Part shown: one piece after another, positions 24,079 to 34,257 of the stretch
Layout: each line of letters opens with the position of its first letter
How positions within the stretch are numbered: the stretch's first letter is position 1
NCBI GenBank assembly: GCA_910587455.1
Contig: CAJULK010000001.1
Location: 62,001-126,000 of the forward strand
Length of the DNA: 64,000 nucleotides
Direction of reading: 5' to 3'
Source: an uncultured Christensenellaceae bacterium
Lineage (GTDB): Bacteria > Bacillota > Clostridia > Christensenellales > Pumilibacteraceae
Program-made: the position numbers and the translations under genes
The notes under the pieces: generated by a model
Told to the model about the DNA's origin: nothing
Databases searched by the model: none
Seen by the model: the letters and a program-made list of their open reading frames with translations, nothing else

Positions 24079-24843
24079 TTACTGTTTGGTAACGTCTTTC
24101 ACTCCGTCGCGCACATGCACGCCGGCGAGTTTGGGGAATGTCAAGCCGACCGATTTGACTCCCTCTTTAAGCATAGCGGGCACGACGAATTTTTGTTTGG
24201 TATCGTTTACGTCGAAGTATTTGATGCGCGCGCCGCCCACCTTGCCGAGAAACGGCAGTCCGTCTTTGAACACTATCTCGCATTTGAGCGTTTTGCCGTT
24301 ATGCTCGAGCGAACCTTTGAAGATCTCCCTATCCGTCTTGCCTATTCTTACGTCGGGATCCATATCCGCGAAAAAATCGAACCGATACTGTTCGAAAACC
24401 TTTTCGTCCGTGATCGAAGCGCCGAATTTATCCGCCACAACGGTGGTCTTTCCGTCGCAAAACGCCGCGCGTTCCTTGCCGATAAGCTGTATCGTATACC
24501 GCTCGCCGCCCTCCGTATTCGTGTACTGCAAAAAGCTCGACGGCGTCATCTTTCGCAGCGCGAAGTTATACACTACGACGGCGATCACGAACATGCCGCC
24601 GAATATCGCCGTCAACGTCGCCGCCAAACCGGACACGATCATGCCGACCGTAAGAAGAGCGATCGCCGAAGCGCCGAGCACGAAATTGAGCGCGAGCTGC
24701 CACGGCTTAGTCGTATACACGTCGTTGCGAACCGTTTTGATCGCTTTCGCGCGCGCGGCGAGAGCCAGGCGGAAGCGCTCGCGCACCGTCGTTTCGCCCG
24801 CAGTCTCGCCCGACGGCTTTATTTCGTCAGCGCCGCCGTTCAC
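24079..24843 (-). CDS. Conserved-type membrane protein of unknown function
   Basis: A 254-residue protein that I do not recognise. A cytoplasmic basic segment with 'RERFRLALAARAKAIKTVRND' features precedes two adjacent membrane helices (about residues 52-72 and 78-95). A soluble, beta-rich domain follows, with 'FLQYTNTEGGERYTIQLIGKE' character and a C-terminus rich in Val and Lys. No catalytic motif stands out. The ATG overlaps the purF stop (ATGA), so it is translated with purF, though a purine-related role is not implied by the sequence itself. Confidence 0.65.
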   Translation of the reverse strand: MNGGADEIKPSGETAGETTVRERFRLALAARAKAIKTVRNDVYTTKPWQLALNFVLGASAIALLTVGMIVSGLAATLTAIFGGMFVIAVVVYNFALRKMTPSSFLQYTNTEGGERYTIQLIGKERAAFCDGKTTVVADKFGASITDEKVFEQYRFDFFADMDPDVRIGKTDREIFKGSLEHNGKTLKCEIVFKDGLPFLGKVGGARIKYFDVNDTKQKFVVPAMLKEGVKSVGLTFPKLAGVHVRDGVKDVTKQ

Positions 24844-26210
24844 TGTTGTTTATACTTCCAACCGTCGGGATAGTTTCCGGTAAAGCACGCATCGCAAAAC
24901 CTGTCTTTAAGCCCGACCTCGGCGAACGCCGAAACGGGAAGATATCCGAGCGTGTCGGCGCCGATACTTTTGCGAATACCTTCCACGTCCATACGCACCG
25001 CGGCAAGCTGACCGCGATCCGGTATATCCGAACCGTACGGGCAAGAGTGAATAAACGGCGGTGACGCTATGCGCATATGCACGCTTTTTGCTCCGCCGTC
25101 TTTTATCATGCGGATAAGGTTGGCGCTCGTCGTACCGCGCACTATCGAATCGTCCACGAGCACGACGTCCTTTCCGTCGATCGCACCGCGCAATGCGTTG
25201 AGCTTGATCGAAACGGCTTCACGGCGCTGTTCGTCCGTACCTTTTATAAACGTTCTGCCTACATACGAATTTTTAACCAAGCCGTCCGCGTACGGTATGC
25301 CGCTCGCGTACGAATAGCCGAGCGCAAAATGCAGTCCGGAGCTCGGCACGCCTATAACGTAATCCGCTTCGGCGGGGCACGCCTTGTACAGCGCTTTGCC
25401 TATATCTATACGCGCGTTGTACACGCTTTTTCCGTCTATGTAAGAATCGGGACGGGCAAAGTACACATATTCGAAAACGCATTGCGCAGGTTTGACCTTG
25501 CCGGCATTTTCCTTATAGTGAGTCACGCCGTCGTCGTCGATTTTTATAAGCTCGCCCGGTTCTACGTCGCAGAGCGTCTGCGCTTTAAGCACGTCGAACG
25601 CAGCCGTCTCCGAAGCGAAGAAGTAAGTTTTGCCGCGCACGCCGAGCGACAGCGGTTTGAATCCGTACGGATCGCGGACCGCTATAAGTTTTTTGGGGCT
25701 CATAAGCACTATCGAATACGCGCCGCGCAGCTTCTTAACCACCGACAGCACCGCCGCTTCCGCGCTCGGCGTTTCGGTGCGCGCCACGGCGATAAGATTC
25801 ATAACCAATTCCGCATGGCTCGACGATTGAAATATCGCACCGCGCTGTTCGAGTCCCGCGCGAAGCTCGTCGTAATTGGTAAGCGTCCCGTTCATAGCTA
25901 TGGTCATCGTGCCCTTGCAATACCGCGAAACTATCGGCTGGACCCCGTCGTTTTCGTCGCCGGTATAGCCGTACAGCACATGTCCGACTCCGATCTTGCC
26001 TTTAAGCGTAACGAGATTATCTTTTGTAAAAACCTCGTTCACGAGTCCTTTGTCCTTAACCGTATACAGTCTTACGTAATCGTTGGTGACTATGCCGCAG
26101 CTTTCCTGACCGCGATGCTGCAGAGTGTAAAGTCCGTGGTAAATATCGAGCGCAACGTCCTTTCCGTCGAAATCGTACGCACCCATTACGCCGCATTCTT
26201 CGTGTAACAT
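24840..26210 (-). CDS. purF: Amidophosphoribosyltransferase
   Basis: A 456-residue PurF, which makes 5-phosphoribosylamine from PRPP and glutamine, the first step of purine synthesis. The catalytic Cys is residue 6 (MLHEECGV), after a 5-residue propeptide. The glutaminase domain shows 'YTLQHRGQESCGI', and the PRPP loop is 'VVLVDDSIVRGTT'. Cysteines expected to bind a [4Fe-4S] cluster as in Bacillus are present (AQCVFEY, HSCPYG, FCDACFTGN). The gene stands apart from any other pur gene. AGGCGG precedes the ATG. Confidence 0.96.
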   Translation of the reverse strand: MLHEECGVMGAYDFDGKDVALDIYHGLYTLQHRGQESCGIVTNDYVRLYTVKDKGLVNEVFTKDNLVTLKGKIGVGHVLYGYTGDENDGVQPIVSRYCKGTMTIAMNGTLTNYDELRAGLEQRGAIFQSSSHAELVMNLIAVARTETPSAEAAVLSVVKKLRGAYSIVLMSPKKLIAVRDPYGFKPLSLGVRGKTYFFASETAAFDVLKAQTLCDVEPGELIKIDDDGVTHYKENAGKVKPAQCVFEYVYFARPDSYIDGKSVYNARIDIGKALYKACPAEADYVIGVPSSGLHFALGYSYASGIPYADGLVKNSYVGRTFIKGTDEQRREAVSIKLNALRGAIDGKDVVLVDDSIVRGTTSANLIRMIKDGGAKSVHMRIASPPFIHSCPYGSDIPDRGQLAAVRMDVEGIRKSIGADTLGYLPVSAFAEVGLKDRFCDACFTGNYPDGWKYKQQ

Positions 26211-26264
26211 TGTTTATCCGCCTATAAGTAAGAGTTTGCACGCGGCATACCGCGCTGCGCTTTT

Positions 26265-26293
26265 ATAATAGCACAATCCCGCGAACATTGCAA
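26265..26293 (-). promoter_or_regulatory. Sigma-A promoter of purF
   Basis: On the minus strand, TTGCAA (26288-26293), a 17-bp spacer and TATTAT (26265-26270) with extended TGC. The leader is about 50 bases, too short for a purine riboswitch. Confidence 0.7.
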
Positions 26294-26404
26294 CCGATAA
26301 AAGAACGGAATATCGTTTTACGCCGCAGATTATTCGCCGCGATTGGGATACAAAAGACAACCGCCGCCGCGTTTTCCGTGCGGAACCGACTTTGCCGCAC
26401 AACA

Positions 26405-26440
26405 AATCCCGTCGTTGCGCATTTAGCGACGGCGGGATCG
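26405..26440 (-). terminator. Possible terminator after the coiled-coil gene
   Basis: ATCCCGTCGT and its near-complement CGGCGGGAT form an imperfect stem downstream of the small gene at 26460. The T-run is weak. Confidence 0.4.
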
Positions 26441-26459
26441 TTGCTGTTGTTCTATGAGT

Positions 26460-26687
26460 TTACAAGAGATTTTCGAGCTGCTTTATGAGATCGGCAAGCC
26501 GTTCGCGTTTGACGCCTATATCGGCGGTAAACGTTCTGAAATACTGCAATTCCGTTTCGTCGGGCTCGGCTTTGCTGATGAGCGCTTCTATAAGCTCCGC
26601 CTGCGACCGCGAGCGCTTGATCTCCAAGATCTTTATCTCTTCTTCGAGAACGCGTATCTCTTTTGCCAAATCCTTTTTAAGTGACAT
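26460..26687 (-). CDS. Small coiled-coil protein
   Basis: A 75-residue protein that is almost entirely heptad-like helix (KEIRVLEEEIKILEIKRS... and LADLIKQLENLL). It has no membrane segment or known motif. Its start has GGAGA upstream. It directly follows the 1590-aa surface protein, whose cytoplasmic tail is itself coiled coil, so a physical partnership is conceivable. It otherwise resembles many small uncharacterised helical proteins. Confidence 0.65.
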   Translation of the reverse strand: MSLKKDLAKEIRVLEEEIKILEIKRSRSQAELIEALISKAEPDETELQYFRTFTADIGVKRERLADLIKQLENLL

Positions 26688-26726
26688 ATTTTTCTCTCCT
26701 TGAAAATTTAATATTTCTCGGTCGGA

Positions 26727-29700
26727 CTATTCTTCCGACTCGGTTTTGCCGTTGTTTGCTTGATTCGCTTCGCCGACAGCCGAACTTTCGGGTCTTGCCG
26801 CGTCGGACTGCGCGTTCTGCGTGGCTGCGCGCTCCTTCATAGACAGTGCCCGCGCCTGCATGGCTTCCGCACGCATGCGCATTTTTTCCGCGCGCTCCGC
26901 CTGAGCCTGCGCTTTCGCTTCGAGCGCCGCCGCCTTTTCGTCGAGCGGCTTCATGCGTTCGGCTTTGGCTTTGGCGCGCCGCGCCGCCAAAGCTTCGCGC
27001 TTATTGGCTTCCGCTATCGAACGCTTGGCCTCCTCTGCGCGCTTGTTTGCACGCACCGCCGCGATAGTCGCGTCCACCGTCGCGCGGGCGCGTATGGCAA
27101 TGACTATCTTACCCGTGAGTATCTGCAGCACGCCTTTCTTAACGAGTATACCGAACACGGCGGCTGCAATGCCGAGCGCCCCGAGCACGATCACGAGAAT
27201 GATCCACCACGGCAAACCTTCCACGTCGAACACGTGCACGAACACGCTGTAAGTCAAACCGTTGTAATCGGACGTATCCGCAACGACCGCAGTCAGTTTG
27301 TACGCGCCGCTTTCCGCCGATTCGAGGACGTTGACGCCGGCGAGGCTGTCGTAAATCACATTGTCGGCTGCGTCGGTTATTATGATACGGGGCTTGCCGA
27401 ACAGCGCCTCGCCTACTACCTTGTTTTCGGCGGCGTCGAACTTGCCTTCCACCCAATTCTGCACGGTAGGCAAAATTTTCCAATCGTTGACCGCTTTCGT
27501 TATTTCGAATTCGAGCGTATATTCGGCGGTCTTGCTTTCTATGCTCTGTCCCTGCCACATATAGTAATCGGGCTCGTTGAATGAGAAAACCACCGCATAT
27601 TTGCCGGCAGCGGTGCCGCCCTTGTTTGTCTTGACCGAATACACCGAATTTCCCGAAACGTCTGCGGTCAAAACCGAACCGTTGTACGTTTTGGACGCTA
27701 TCGACGGCAACGCTATTTCGCGGACGATGACTACCTCGAAGAAGTAGTCGGTGCGCTTGCCCGATTGCGCGCTCTCGACCGACGAATAGTAATTGGGCAT
27801 TGATATGCAGTAATACACGATGTACTTATCGGGCGCGTTTGTCGGCGCGAGTTCGTTTGCGGTATAATACATATCGCTTTGCATACGCGAAAGATTGAAC
27901 AGTATTTCTGCGCCGCCGTAGCAATAATCATACATGACGTTGTCCCAAACGGTATTTCTGCGTTCGGGATTGATAAATCCGCCGAGCAGCGTTTCTATAT
28001 CCGCCGCGGTCTGCACATCGTAAAGACGCGATATATTTTCTTCCCACACGTACGAGAAACGTTTGCCCTTGAGCATATCGTTTATCTTCTCTATATCGCC
28101 GTCCGAAAAAACAGTTTTGTCTACGGTGAATACAAACGTGCGGCTGAACGCGCTGTACGTAACGGTACGCGGATGTTCGTGCGCGACGTCGCTTTCGTCG
28201 TATTCTTCGGCGGTTATCTCGTCGGCGTGCGCTACAAGCCGATATTCGCCTGCGGGCATTACCGAATTGATGTAATATTCAAACTCGTCGGCGGTAAATA
28301 TCTCGCCTATGCGTTCGTTGCCGCGGTAAAGCTCGAAACGAACGTGATCGGTGCCGTCGCCGTACATGAGCCGAGGCGCTGATACAACCGACGTGTCGCC
28401 GTAAATTCTGTTGTTTATCCTGTACTCGTCGTTGCCTGCCGAGCCTACGAACCAGTTGTTTATATCGACTATGTACCACACTTTATCGACCGCGGCGCTT
28501 CTGCCGTCTTGGGCAATCTCGACGTTTACGCCGCGCGTGGTAGCGTCGGACGGGCGCGCGCCCGCCATTGCGAGTATGTAGTTTGCGGTCGCTTCGAGCC
28601 TTACCGTCGCGGTGTACATGCCGACGGCGGTATTTACGTTATTATCGTACGCGGCGGTATATGCCGGATTATCCGTAAGCTCGATCGTAACGGGCGTATC
28701 GTTGCCGCGGTTGCGAACGACCGAATATCTTACGGTTTTTGTCGTATATTCGTTGACGTTGACGCCCGCTTCCGCCGCCTGCTCGGCAGTGAGCTGCGTG
28801 TACGCGGGAACGACTTTGCCGTCCGCAGTCTTGTAAAGGTAAACGGTCAGACCTTCCGCATTGCGAAGTTCCGCATCTACCGTCTGATCGCCCACGCGCA
28901 CGAGCTTCCAGAACAAATTCTCGTACGAACCGAGATCGACCGCCTTTCTCGCGATATTTATGTTGAGCATGTAGACTTCGCCGTCCGCAGACGTTATGCT
29001 TATTTCGTACGATCCCGCGTCGCCCACTCTGTTTACTGTCTTAACGACGCCGTCGGGGTCGGTGAATTTCGCTATCGAAACGTTCATGCTCGGAAGAATG
29101 GGATCGCTCGCCGCGGCAAGCAACGGGTTAAGTTCGTCGGGCGCATAGCTTACGCGTTCGTCGAACACGATGTTGTCGCGCGCGACGAATACGTATTTAC
29201 CGTCCTGTTTGCCCGTCGCGTACAGCTTGATCTCGTCGCCGCAATCGGAAGAAGACAGCAGTTCGTTCATCTTCGTCATCTGTACGGCGTCTCCCGTGCA
29301 ACTCGGATCGGCATACCAAACGAGCGCGCCGGTGCGCGGCGTGCCGATCTCCGTAAGGCTCTCGTCCGTCACCCATTCGCCCTTGTTGTCGAGCACGTAA
29401 TTGTAATTTCTGCCGTAAAGCCGCGTCACGCTGTCAAGCACCGTGCCGAGATAATTGTAGCTTACTTTGACGGGATACGTAAAGTTGGAAACGCCGAAAG
29501 ATATCGCGAGCTCTTTGTACTGCGCGGCGTTTTGCGCAAGCACGTTGACTTTGGCGTCGAACGCGTACTTGCCCACCGCTTTGACGGCGGCGCCGCTCTT
29601 GAGATCAATGTCGCCGAGACGCGCGCAGTTGCCGAACGCCGCCTGACCTATATCGGCAAGGCTGCGCGGAAGCGCGACTTCGGTAAGCGCCGAACATTCG

Positions 29701-31499
29701 CCGAACGCAGCCGCGCCCAACGTCGTAAGGCCTTCGGGCAATTCGACTTCGGCGACGCCCGTGCCTGCGAACGCCCAATCGCCAATGCTGTTTAGCTTGC
29801 CGCCCTCTGCGAACGTGAGCTCGACCAAATTCTTCTGTCCGATAAACGCGGCGAACGCGACAGACTCCGCGCCTGCGGGGATCTCTGCCGAATACTTGCC
29901 GCTCGGTGCGGTTTTGAGTCCCAAGACCGTCTTGCCGTCATCGGAAAGTTCGAGCTCGGCTTTTTCTGTAGCAACTCGAACGGAAATCGCAGCCGTCGAC
30001 GAGGCTATGCGTCCCGCGTTTGCGAAATATTCGGAATTCACGGCAGTGCCCGCCGTACCCACGCACGCCCCCTTGTTGACCGTAGACGATACGATCGCGC
30101 CGCACGAGCCGCCCGAAATATTGTCGGGCGCCGAAGTTCCGTTGCGGCCGATAATGCCGCCGCACGAACCGTCGCATATTATATCGCCGTAGTTGAAACA
30201 GTCGTTTATGTAGACTTCCGTAGGCTTGTTCTGAAACCATCCGAACATTCCTCCGGCATCCTGCCCGCCTTTTACCGTGCCGCGATTGATGCAATCGGAA
30301 ACGGTAATAACGCCTATATCGTTGCCTGCAATGAGCTGAACGGAGCCTATCATTCCGCCCGCTATTCCGCTGTTATTTCCGATAACATCGCCGTAATTGA
30401 CGCACCGCGCCAGCGTAATGTCGCCGAGATTTGCGTTTTGCGTATGTCCTGATACGTACGAAGTTATTCCGCCGCATGACAGAGTGCCGACTACGTCGCC
30501 GTAATTGACGCAGTCAGTCACAGCGAAATCGGAATAAAACTGTACGAAGCCGGCGATACCGCCCTTCTTTTCGCCGTTGTCCGCGCCGCCCACATCGATA
30601 TGATTGACGCAATTATCGAATACCACCGACCGATACGGCGCAGTCGTTCCGCTGCCGTCGTGATTGTACGCATATATCCTGCCTATCATTCCGCCCGCCG
30701 TCAGCACGTTACGTATGCAGTCGCCGCCGTTTTCGGCGCCCGCGACGCAATTGCGCATAGTTATGCTTCCCGTGCCGTAGCCGAATATCGCGCCGATACT
30801 GTCAGTCTTGAACGTTTTGCCGTCAGTCGTTTTTTGCGGAAGATCGAACTCGACGCCGCACACCGAAAGATCGGTCGCCGTAAAATTGGCAACCGTGCCG
30901 AAAAGTCCGTAACAGTATTCCGTCCCGTCTATCTCAAACGGAATTTCGAGCGTCGCGCCGTCCTTTTCGTACGCTATGTAATGGGACGTGCCGAAACGCA
31001 TATTGTCGTAAAACTTTTGCGAAGTAAGGTTGTAAACGGTGTGGCCGTTGCCGTCGAACGTGCCGGCAAACCGCCGCGCCGGGTTTGAACTGCGCTTGGT
31101 CGAACCGATGGGGATCCATATATTCGAATCGCCTCCGAGGTCGATATCACATTCCAAAGTCACGGTATAACCGTCGAGATCGTGCGCGGTATCGGCATAA
31201 ACTTCGTGAGAAAAGTACGCGAGCGCCGCCGCAGACCCTATCGAGACCGTAGCCGCCGAATCGTCTACAACGTATGTACTCGGCGCTGTCGCGGGACTGT
31301 CCGGATCCCACCCCGCCGCTGCGAGATCGCCGTCCCACACGGACGCGTCGGCGGGAACCGCGTAAACGGCGGAAACGGGATCAACGTGTTTTCTCGCAGC
31401 GTCGCCGTCCGAAAAACGAGTGCCGGCGCACGCACCGCACAGTGCCGCGCACAAAACTGCGGTCGCGGATACAGCCAAGACATTGTACTTTCTTTTCAT
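26727..31499 (-). CDS. Giant surface protein: beta-helix/GLUG-like repeats, BspA-type LRRs, membrane anchor, cytoplasmic coiled coil
   Basis: A 1590-residue protein that begins with a signal peptide (Cys at about 24 in LCGAC, an atypical lipobox). Residues about 130-480 hold GLUG/beta-helix-like repeats such as 'GGIAGFVQFY', 'VTDCVNYGDV' and 'GGMFGWFQNK'. Residues about 540-640 form BspA-type leucine-rich repeats (LTEVALPRSLADIGQAAFGN). Several beta-sandwich-like regions follow to about 1430. A single membrane helix ('WWIILVIVLGALGIAAAVFG') then leads into about 130 Ala/Arg/Lys/Glu-rich cytoplasmic residues with strong heptad character. The ectodomain is adhesin-like. An ectodomain of this kind with a long intracellular coiled coil is unusual. 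GAGG precedes the ATG. Confidence 0.85.
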   Translation of the reverse strand: MKRKYNVLAVSATAVLCAALCGACAGTRFSDGDAARKHVDPVSAVYAVPADASVWDGDLAAAGWDPDSPATAPSTYVVDDSAATVSIGSAAALAYFSHEVYADTAHDLDGYTVTLECDIDLGGDSNIWIPIGSTKRSSNPARRFAGTFDGNGHTVYNLTSQKFYDNMRFGTSHYIAYEKDGATLEIPFEIDGTEYCYGLFGTVANFTATDLSVCGVEFDLPQKTTDGKTFKTDSIGAIFGYGTGSITMRNCVAGAENGGDCIRNVLTAGGMIGRIYAYNHDGSGTTAPYRSVVFDNCVNHIDVGGADNGEKKGGIAGFVQFYSDFAVTDCVNYGDVVGTLSCGGITSYVSGHTQNANLGDITLARCVNYGDVIGNNSGIAGGMIGSVQLIAGNDIGVITVSDCINRGTVKGGQDAGGMFGWFQNKPTEVYINDCFNYGDIICDGSCGGIIGRNGTSAPDNISGGSCGAIVSSTVNKGACVGTAGTAVNSEYFANAGRIASSTAAISVRVATEKAELELSDDGKTVLGLKTAPSGKYSAEIPAGAESVAFAAFIGQKNLVELTFAEGGKLNSIGDWAFAGTGVAEVELPEGLTTLGAAAFGECSALTEVALPRSLADIGQAAFGNCARLGDIDLKSGAAVKAVGKYAFDAKVNVLAQNAAQYKELAISFGVSNFTYPVKVSYNYLGTVLDSVTRLYGRNYNYVLDNKGEWVTDESLTEIGTPRTGALVWYADPSCTGDAVQMTKMNELLSSSDCGDEIKLYATGKQDGKYVFVARDNIVFDERVSYAPDELNPLLAAASDPILPSMNVSIAKFTDPDGVVKTVNRVGDAGSYEISITSADGEVYMLNINIARKAVDLGSYENLFWKLVRVGDQTVDAELRNAEGLTVYLYKTADGKVVPAYTQLTAEQAAEAGVNVNEYTTKTVRYSVVRNRGNDTPVTIELTDNPAYTAAYDNNVNTAVGMYTATVRLEATANYILAMAGARPSDATTRGVNVEIAQDGRSAAVDKVWYIVDINNWFVGSAGNDEYRINNRIYGDTSVVSAPRLMYGDGTDHVRFELYRGNERIGEIFTADEFEYYINSVMPAGEYRLVAHADEITAEEYDESDVAHEHPRTVTYSAFSRTFVFTVDKTVFSDGDIEKINDMLKGKRFSYVWEENISRLYDVQTAADIETLLGGFINPERRNTVWDNVMYDYCYGGAEILFNLSRMQSDMYYTANELAPTNAPDKYIVYYCISMPNYYSSVESAQSGKRTDYFFEVVIVREIALPSIASKTYNGSVLTADVSGNSVYSVKTNKGGTAAGKYAVVFSFNEPDYYMWQGQSIESKTAEYTLEFEITKAVNDWKILPTVQNWVEGKFDAAENKVVGEALFGKPRIIITDAADNVIYDSLAGVNVLESAESGAYKLTAVVADTSDYNGLTYSVFVHVFDVEGLPWWIILVIVLGALGIAAAVFGILVKKGVLQILTGKIVIAIRARATVDATIAAVRANKRAEEAKRSIAEANKREALAARRAKAKAERMKPLDEKAAALEAKAQAQAERAEKMRMRAEAMQARALSMKERAATQNAQSDAARPESSAVGEANQANNGKTESEE

Positions 31500-31548
31500 G
31501 AAATATACCTCGCACGAATAAGGTCGAAAAAACCGATTAGACGAAATA

Positions 31549-31577
31549 ATTGTATCACACGGTGCAAGTCAAGTCAA
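31549..31577 (-). promoter_or_regulatory. Sigma-A promoter of the giant surface protein
   Basis: On the minus strand, TTGACT (31572-31577), a 17-bp spacer and TACAAT (31549-31554) with extended TGA. The leader is about 45 bases and has a Shine-Dalgarno. Confidence 0.75.
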
Positions 31578-31611
31578 GCGTATTGGGAAAAAGCGTTCGG
31601 TCGGGCAAACG

Positions 31612-34191
31612 CTACTCCACGCTTTTGAGCGCTTCGACCATGGATATCTTTTTCATGCGCGTGTTGAGAAACATGGTCGCGGCGAGCGAAAACGCAAATG
31701 TGAGAAGCATGCACCCCACAGCCACGTACCACGAGAAAAAGCTCGATATAAAAACGTTGAACGAAGTCGAAACGCCTACAAGCCATATAAGCAAGCCGTA
31801 TCCGAGCGGCAGTCCCAAAATACAGCCGAGCGCAGTTATTACCATATTTTCCACTATTATCATATTTGCGGTTTCGCGCTGTTTATAACCGAGCACCATG
31901 AGCGTGGCGATCTCTCGCGTCCGCTCTTTGAGATTGGTAGCCGTTATATTGTAAATTACGGCGATAGCGAGAACCGCCGCCGCTACGACGAATAGTATAA
32001 CGGCATAGTCCAAAAATTCCATTTGTTTTTTGAGCGCGCCGAACGTTTCGGCAAACGACTTCACGTCGCGCACCGCCTCGTATTCTTTGAGAATGTCCAC
32101 CGCTTCGCCTATCGCGGCGCCGCTTTTGACCTTTGCATACGACGTATCGGCATGCAAGCCTATGTTGCTTGTTTCGAAAATTTCGTAGCTTGTGTAGACC
32201 TTTACATCGAAGTATTCGTACACTATATCGGTGACCGTCGCCTCGAATTCCACCGCGCGGTTATCGAGCGAATATCCGCTTACGGTGACGGTATCGCCCT
32301 TTTCGATACCCATTTCGTCGGCGAGCTTGCTCGGCACGGCAAACGTGTCCGATCTCATTTTGAGCCGAACGGTCGCGCGGGCGTCCGTAAAAAGTTCGAT
32401 ACAGTACGGATCGGCGTGCTTGCCGAGCTTTGCCGCTTCCTCCTCGGTCGGCAGCGCCGTGACAGTCATATCCGCCGTCCTGCCGCCGAATTCGAACCGT
32501 CCCGAAAAATCGGGCGCGAACGTGAATTTATCCACGATCGTGCCGTCGGGATCGACTTCGGATATCACTTTTTCCAAATCGAACTCGCTTGCGTCTACGG
32601 CTATATCGGTTATGACGGTAAGATCGAAATGTGTGGAATTTTCGTACGAATCGAGCGAAAACGCCATATTGTCTTTGAGCCCGACGAGCGCGACGAGAAG
32701 CGCGAGACAGCCCACTATGCCGACCGACGACAACAGCATTTTTATCTTGTGCAAGAACATGTTGCGCAGATTCATTTTTGCGCCGAACCCGAGTTTTTTC
32801 CACAGCCACGTCCAGCGTTCCGCGAGTATGCGCTTAGTCTTTTTGGGCGGCTTGGGGCGCATTGCCTGCGCGGGCTTGACTTTGAGCGTGCAGTGACAGG
32901 ACACGAACGCCGCAAGACTTGCGAGCGCCGCCGCGATTATAAGTCCAACAAACATGAACAGCGGACTTACGGACTGCGGCGTCGGCGGCATACTGAACTG
33001 CCTGGCATATATTATGTTGAGCAGGAACGGCACGAGATACGTTCCGACTATCCCGCCCGACAAACCGCCTATTATGCTCGCAAAAAGCGCATAGAATATG
33101 TATTGGAAGTACACCTGACTCTTTGAAATGCCGAGCGCCTGAATAACGCCTATCTGCGTGCGCTGATTGTCTACCGTCTTGGACAGCGATATAACGGTTA
33201 TGACAGCGGCGACCAAAAAGAATATGAGCGGAAGCACGGCGGCGATCTGCGCCATGGTGTCGTTTATGCCGTTGAACGCCGTGACCGACGGGAACCCGTC
33301 GCGCTCCATGCCGTACATAAAAAGTCCCGCCGGCTTGTTGGGATTATCGAATATACCGAGAAGTTCGTTGCGTATATTGTCCGAATCGGCTTCCACGTTT
33401 ATGGAATACGCCGAAAACAGCGCCTGCGCGTCGAGTCTGTCCGATCCGAGGATCTTTACGCCCGTGTACACTTCCACGCCGTCGGGTATGCTCGAATATC
33501 TGAAAACGGGAATACCGTTGTACGTTACCGTCGCATCGGGCAGATACGCGGGTATCTCGCCGTAGTTGACCATTGCGCAAACGAATTCGTCGGAACGCGC
33601 CGCGGTATTCAACAGGTTGACCTTATAAATAATATCGGGCGAATGATAAATTCCGCATACGGTAAAGCCGTAACTCACGGCTCGGTACTCGGGCGAATAC
33701 TGCGCTGTCGAGCCGCCCGTACCCTGCGTTCCTATTTCGAGCGATATGGTTTTGAGCGTTTGAATATCAAACGTAAGTTTATCGCCGACACCCACGCCGT
33801 GCGACTCGGCATACACCGAATCTATTATTATCTCGCGCGCGTTCTTTTGCGGAAGTCTGCCTTCGGTGATAAGAGGCACGTCTATCCCGTCCGTAAGCGT
33901 GGTTACGGTCATGTCCGATCCGCGCGTTCGCGTATGGTACGTATTGTAGCCCGCCGCGCGCGCCACATAAATATTATTCGATATTTCGTCCACCGTCGCC
34001 GAATTGACGTACATGTATTCGCCGCGCGCCGTCGCGTAAAACTGCGACGTATAGTAATCGTCCACCTGCGCCGTGATCGTGCGAATACCCGTCATTACGC
34101 CCGAAAATATAAAACACCCGACGAAAAGAACGACGGTTATCGAAATAAAACTGCCTATGGTCTCGCGAATGTCGCGAAACGTTTTTCGCAT
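31612..34191 (-). CDS. FtsX-like (MacB-type) ABC transporter permease
   Basis: An 859-residue permease with two FtsX units. There is one N-terminal helix, a large extracellular MacB-type domain (residues about 50-300), and a three-helix FtsX block with 'VISLSKTVDNQRTQIGVIQALG'. After a linker come a further helix, a second extracellular domain and a final FtsX block with 'LKERTREIATLMVLGYKQRE'. Such proteins do not import; they transmit force from the ATPase to export peptides or lipids or to resist antimicrobial peptides. The ATPase and a TetR regulator lie immediately upstream, making a three-gene unit. Confidence 0.9.
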   Translation of the reverse strand: MRKTFRDIRETIGSFISITVVLFVGCFIFSGVMTGIRTITAQVDDYYTSQFYATARGEYMYVNSATVDEISNNIYVARAAGYNTYHTRTRGSDMTVTTLTDGIDVPLITEGRLPQKNAREIIIDSVYAESHGVGVGDKLTFDIQTLKTISLEIGTQGTGGSTAQYSPEYRAVSYGFTVCGIYHSPDIIYKVNLLNTAARSDEFVCAMVNYGEIPAYLPDATVTYNGIPVFRYSSIPDGVEVYTGVKILGSDRLDAQALFSAYSINVEADSDNIRNELLGIFDNPNKPAGLFMYGMERDGFPSVTAFNGINDTMAQIAAVLPLIFFLVAAVITVISLSKTVDNQRTQIGVIQALGISKSQVYFQYIFYALFASIIGGLSGGIVGTYLVPFLLNIIYARQFSMPPTPQSVSPLFMFVGLIIAAALASLAAFVSCHCTLKVKPAQAMRPKPPKKTKRILAERWTWLWKKLGFGAKMNLRNMFLHKIKMLLSSVGIVGCLALLVALVGLKDNMAFSLDSYENSTHFDLTVITDIAVDASEFDLEKVISEVDPDGTIVDKFTFAPDFSGRFEFGGRTADMTVTALPTEEEAAKLGKHADPYCIELFTDARATVRLKMRSDTFAVPSKLADEMGIEKGDTVTVSGYSLDNRAVEFEATVTDIVYEYFDVKVYTSYEIFETSNIGLHADTSYAKVKSGAAIGEAVDILKEYEAVRDVKSFAETFGALKKQMEFLDYAVILFVVAAAVLAIAVIYNITATNLKERTREIATLMVLGYKQRETANMIIVENMVITALGCILGLPLGYGLLIWLVGVSTSFNVFISSFFSWYVAVGCMLLTFAFSLAATMFLNTRMKKISMVEALKSVE

Positions 34192-34257
34192 AAGATATTT
34201 AATATCGTCACTTCCTTGTTCCGAAGGTCGCCGCGACCGAGACGGATAGAGCGCGGT

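Noticed and set aside
26211..26300. Purine riboswitch before purF
   Set aside because: The predicted leader is only about 50 bases and shows no purine aptamer core.
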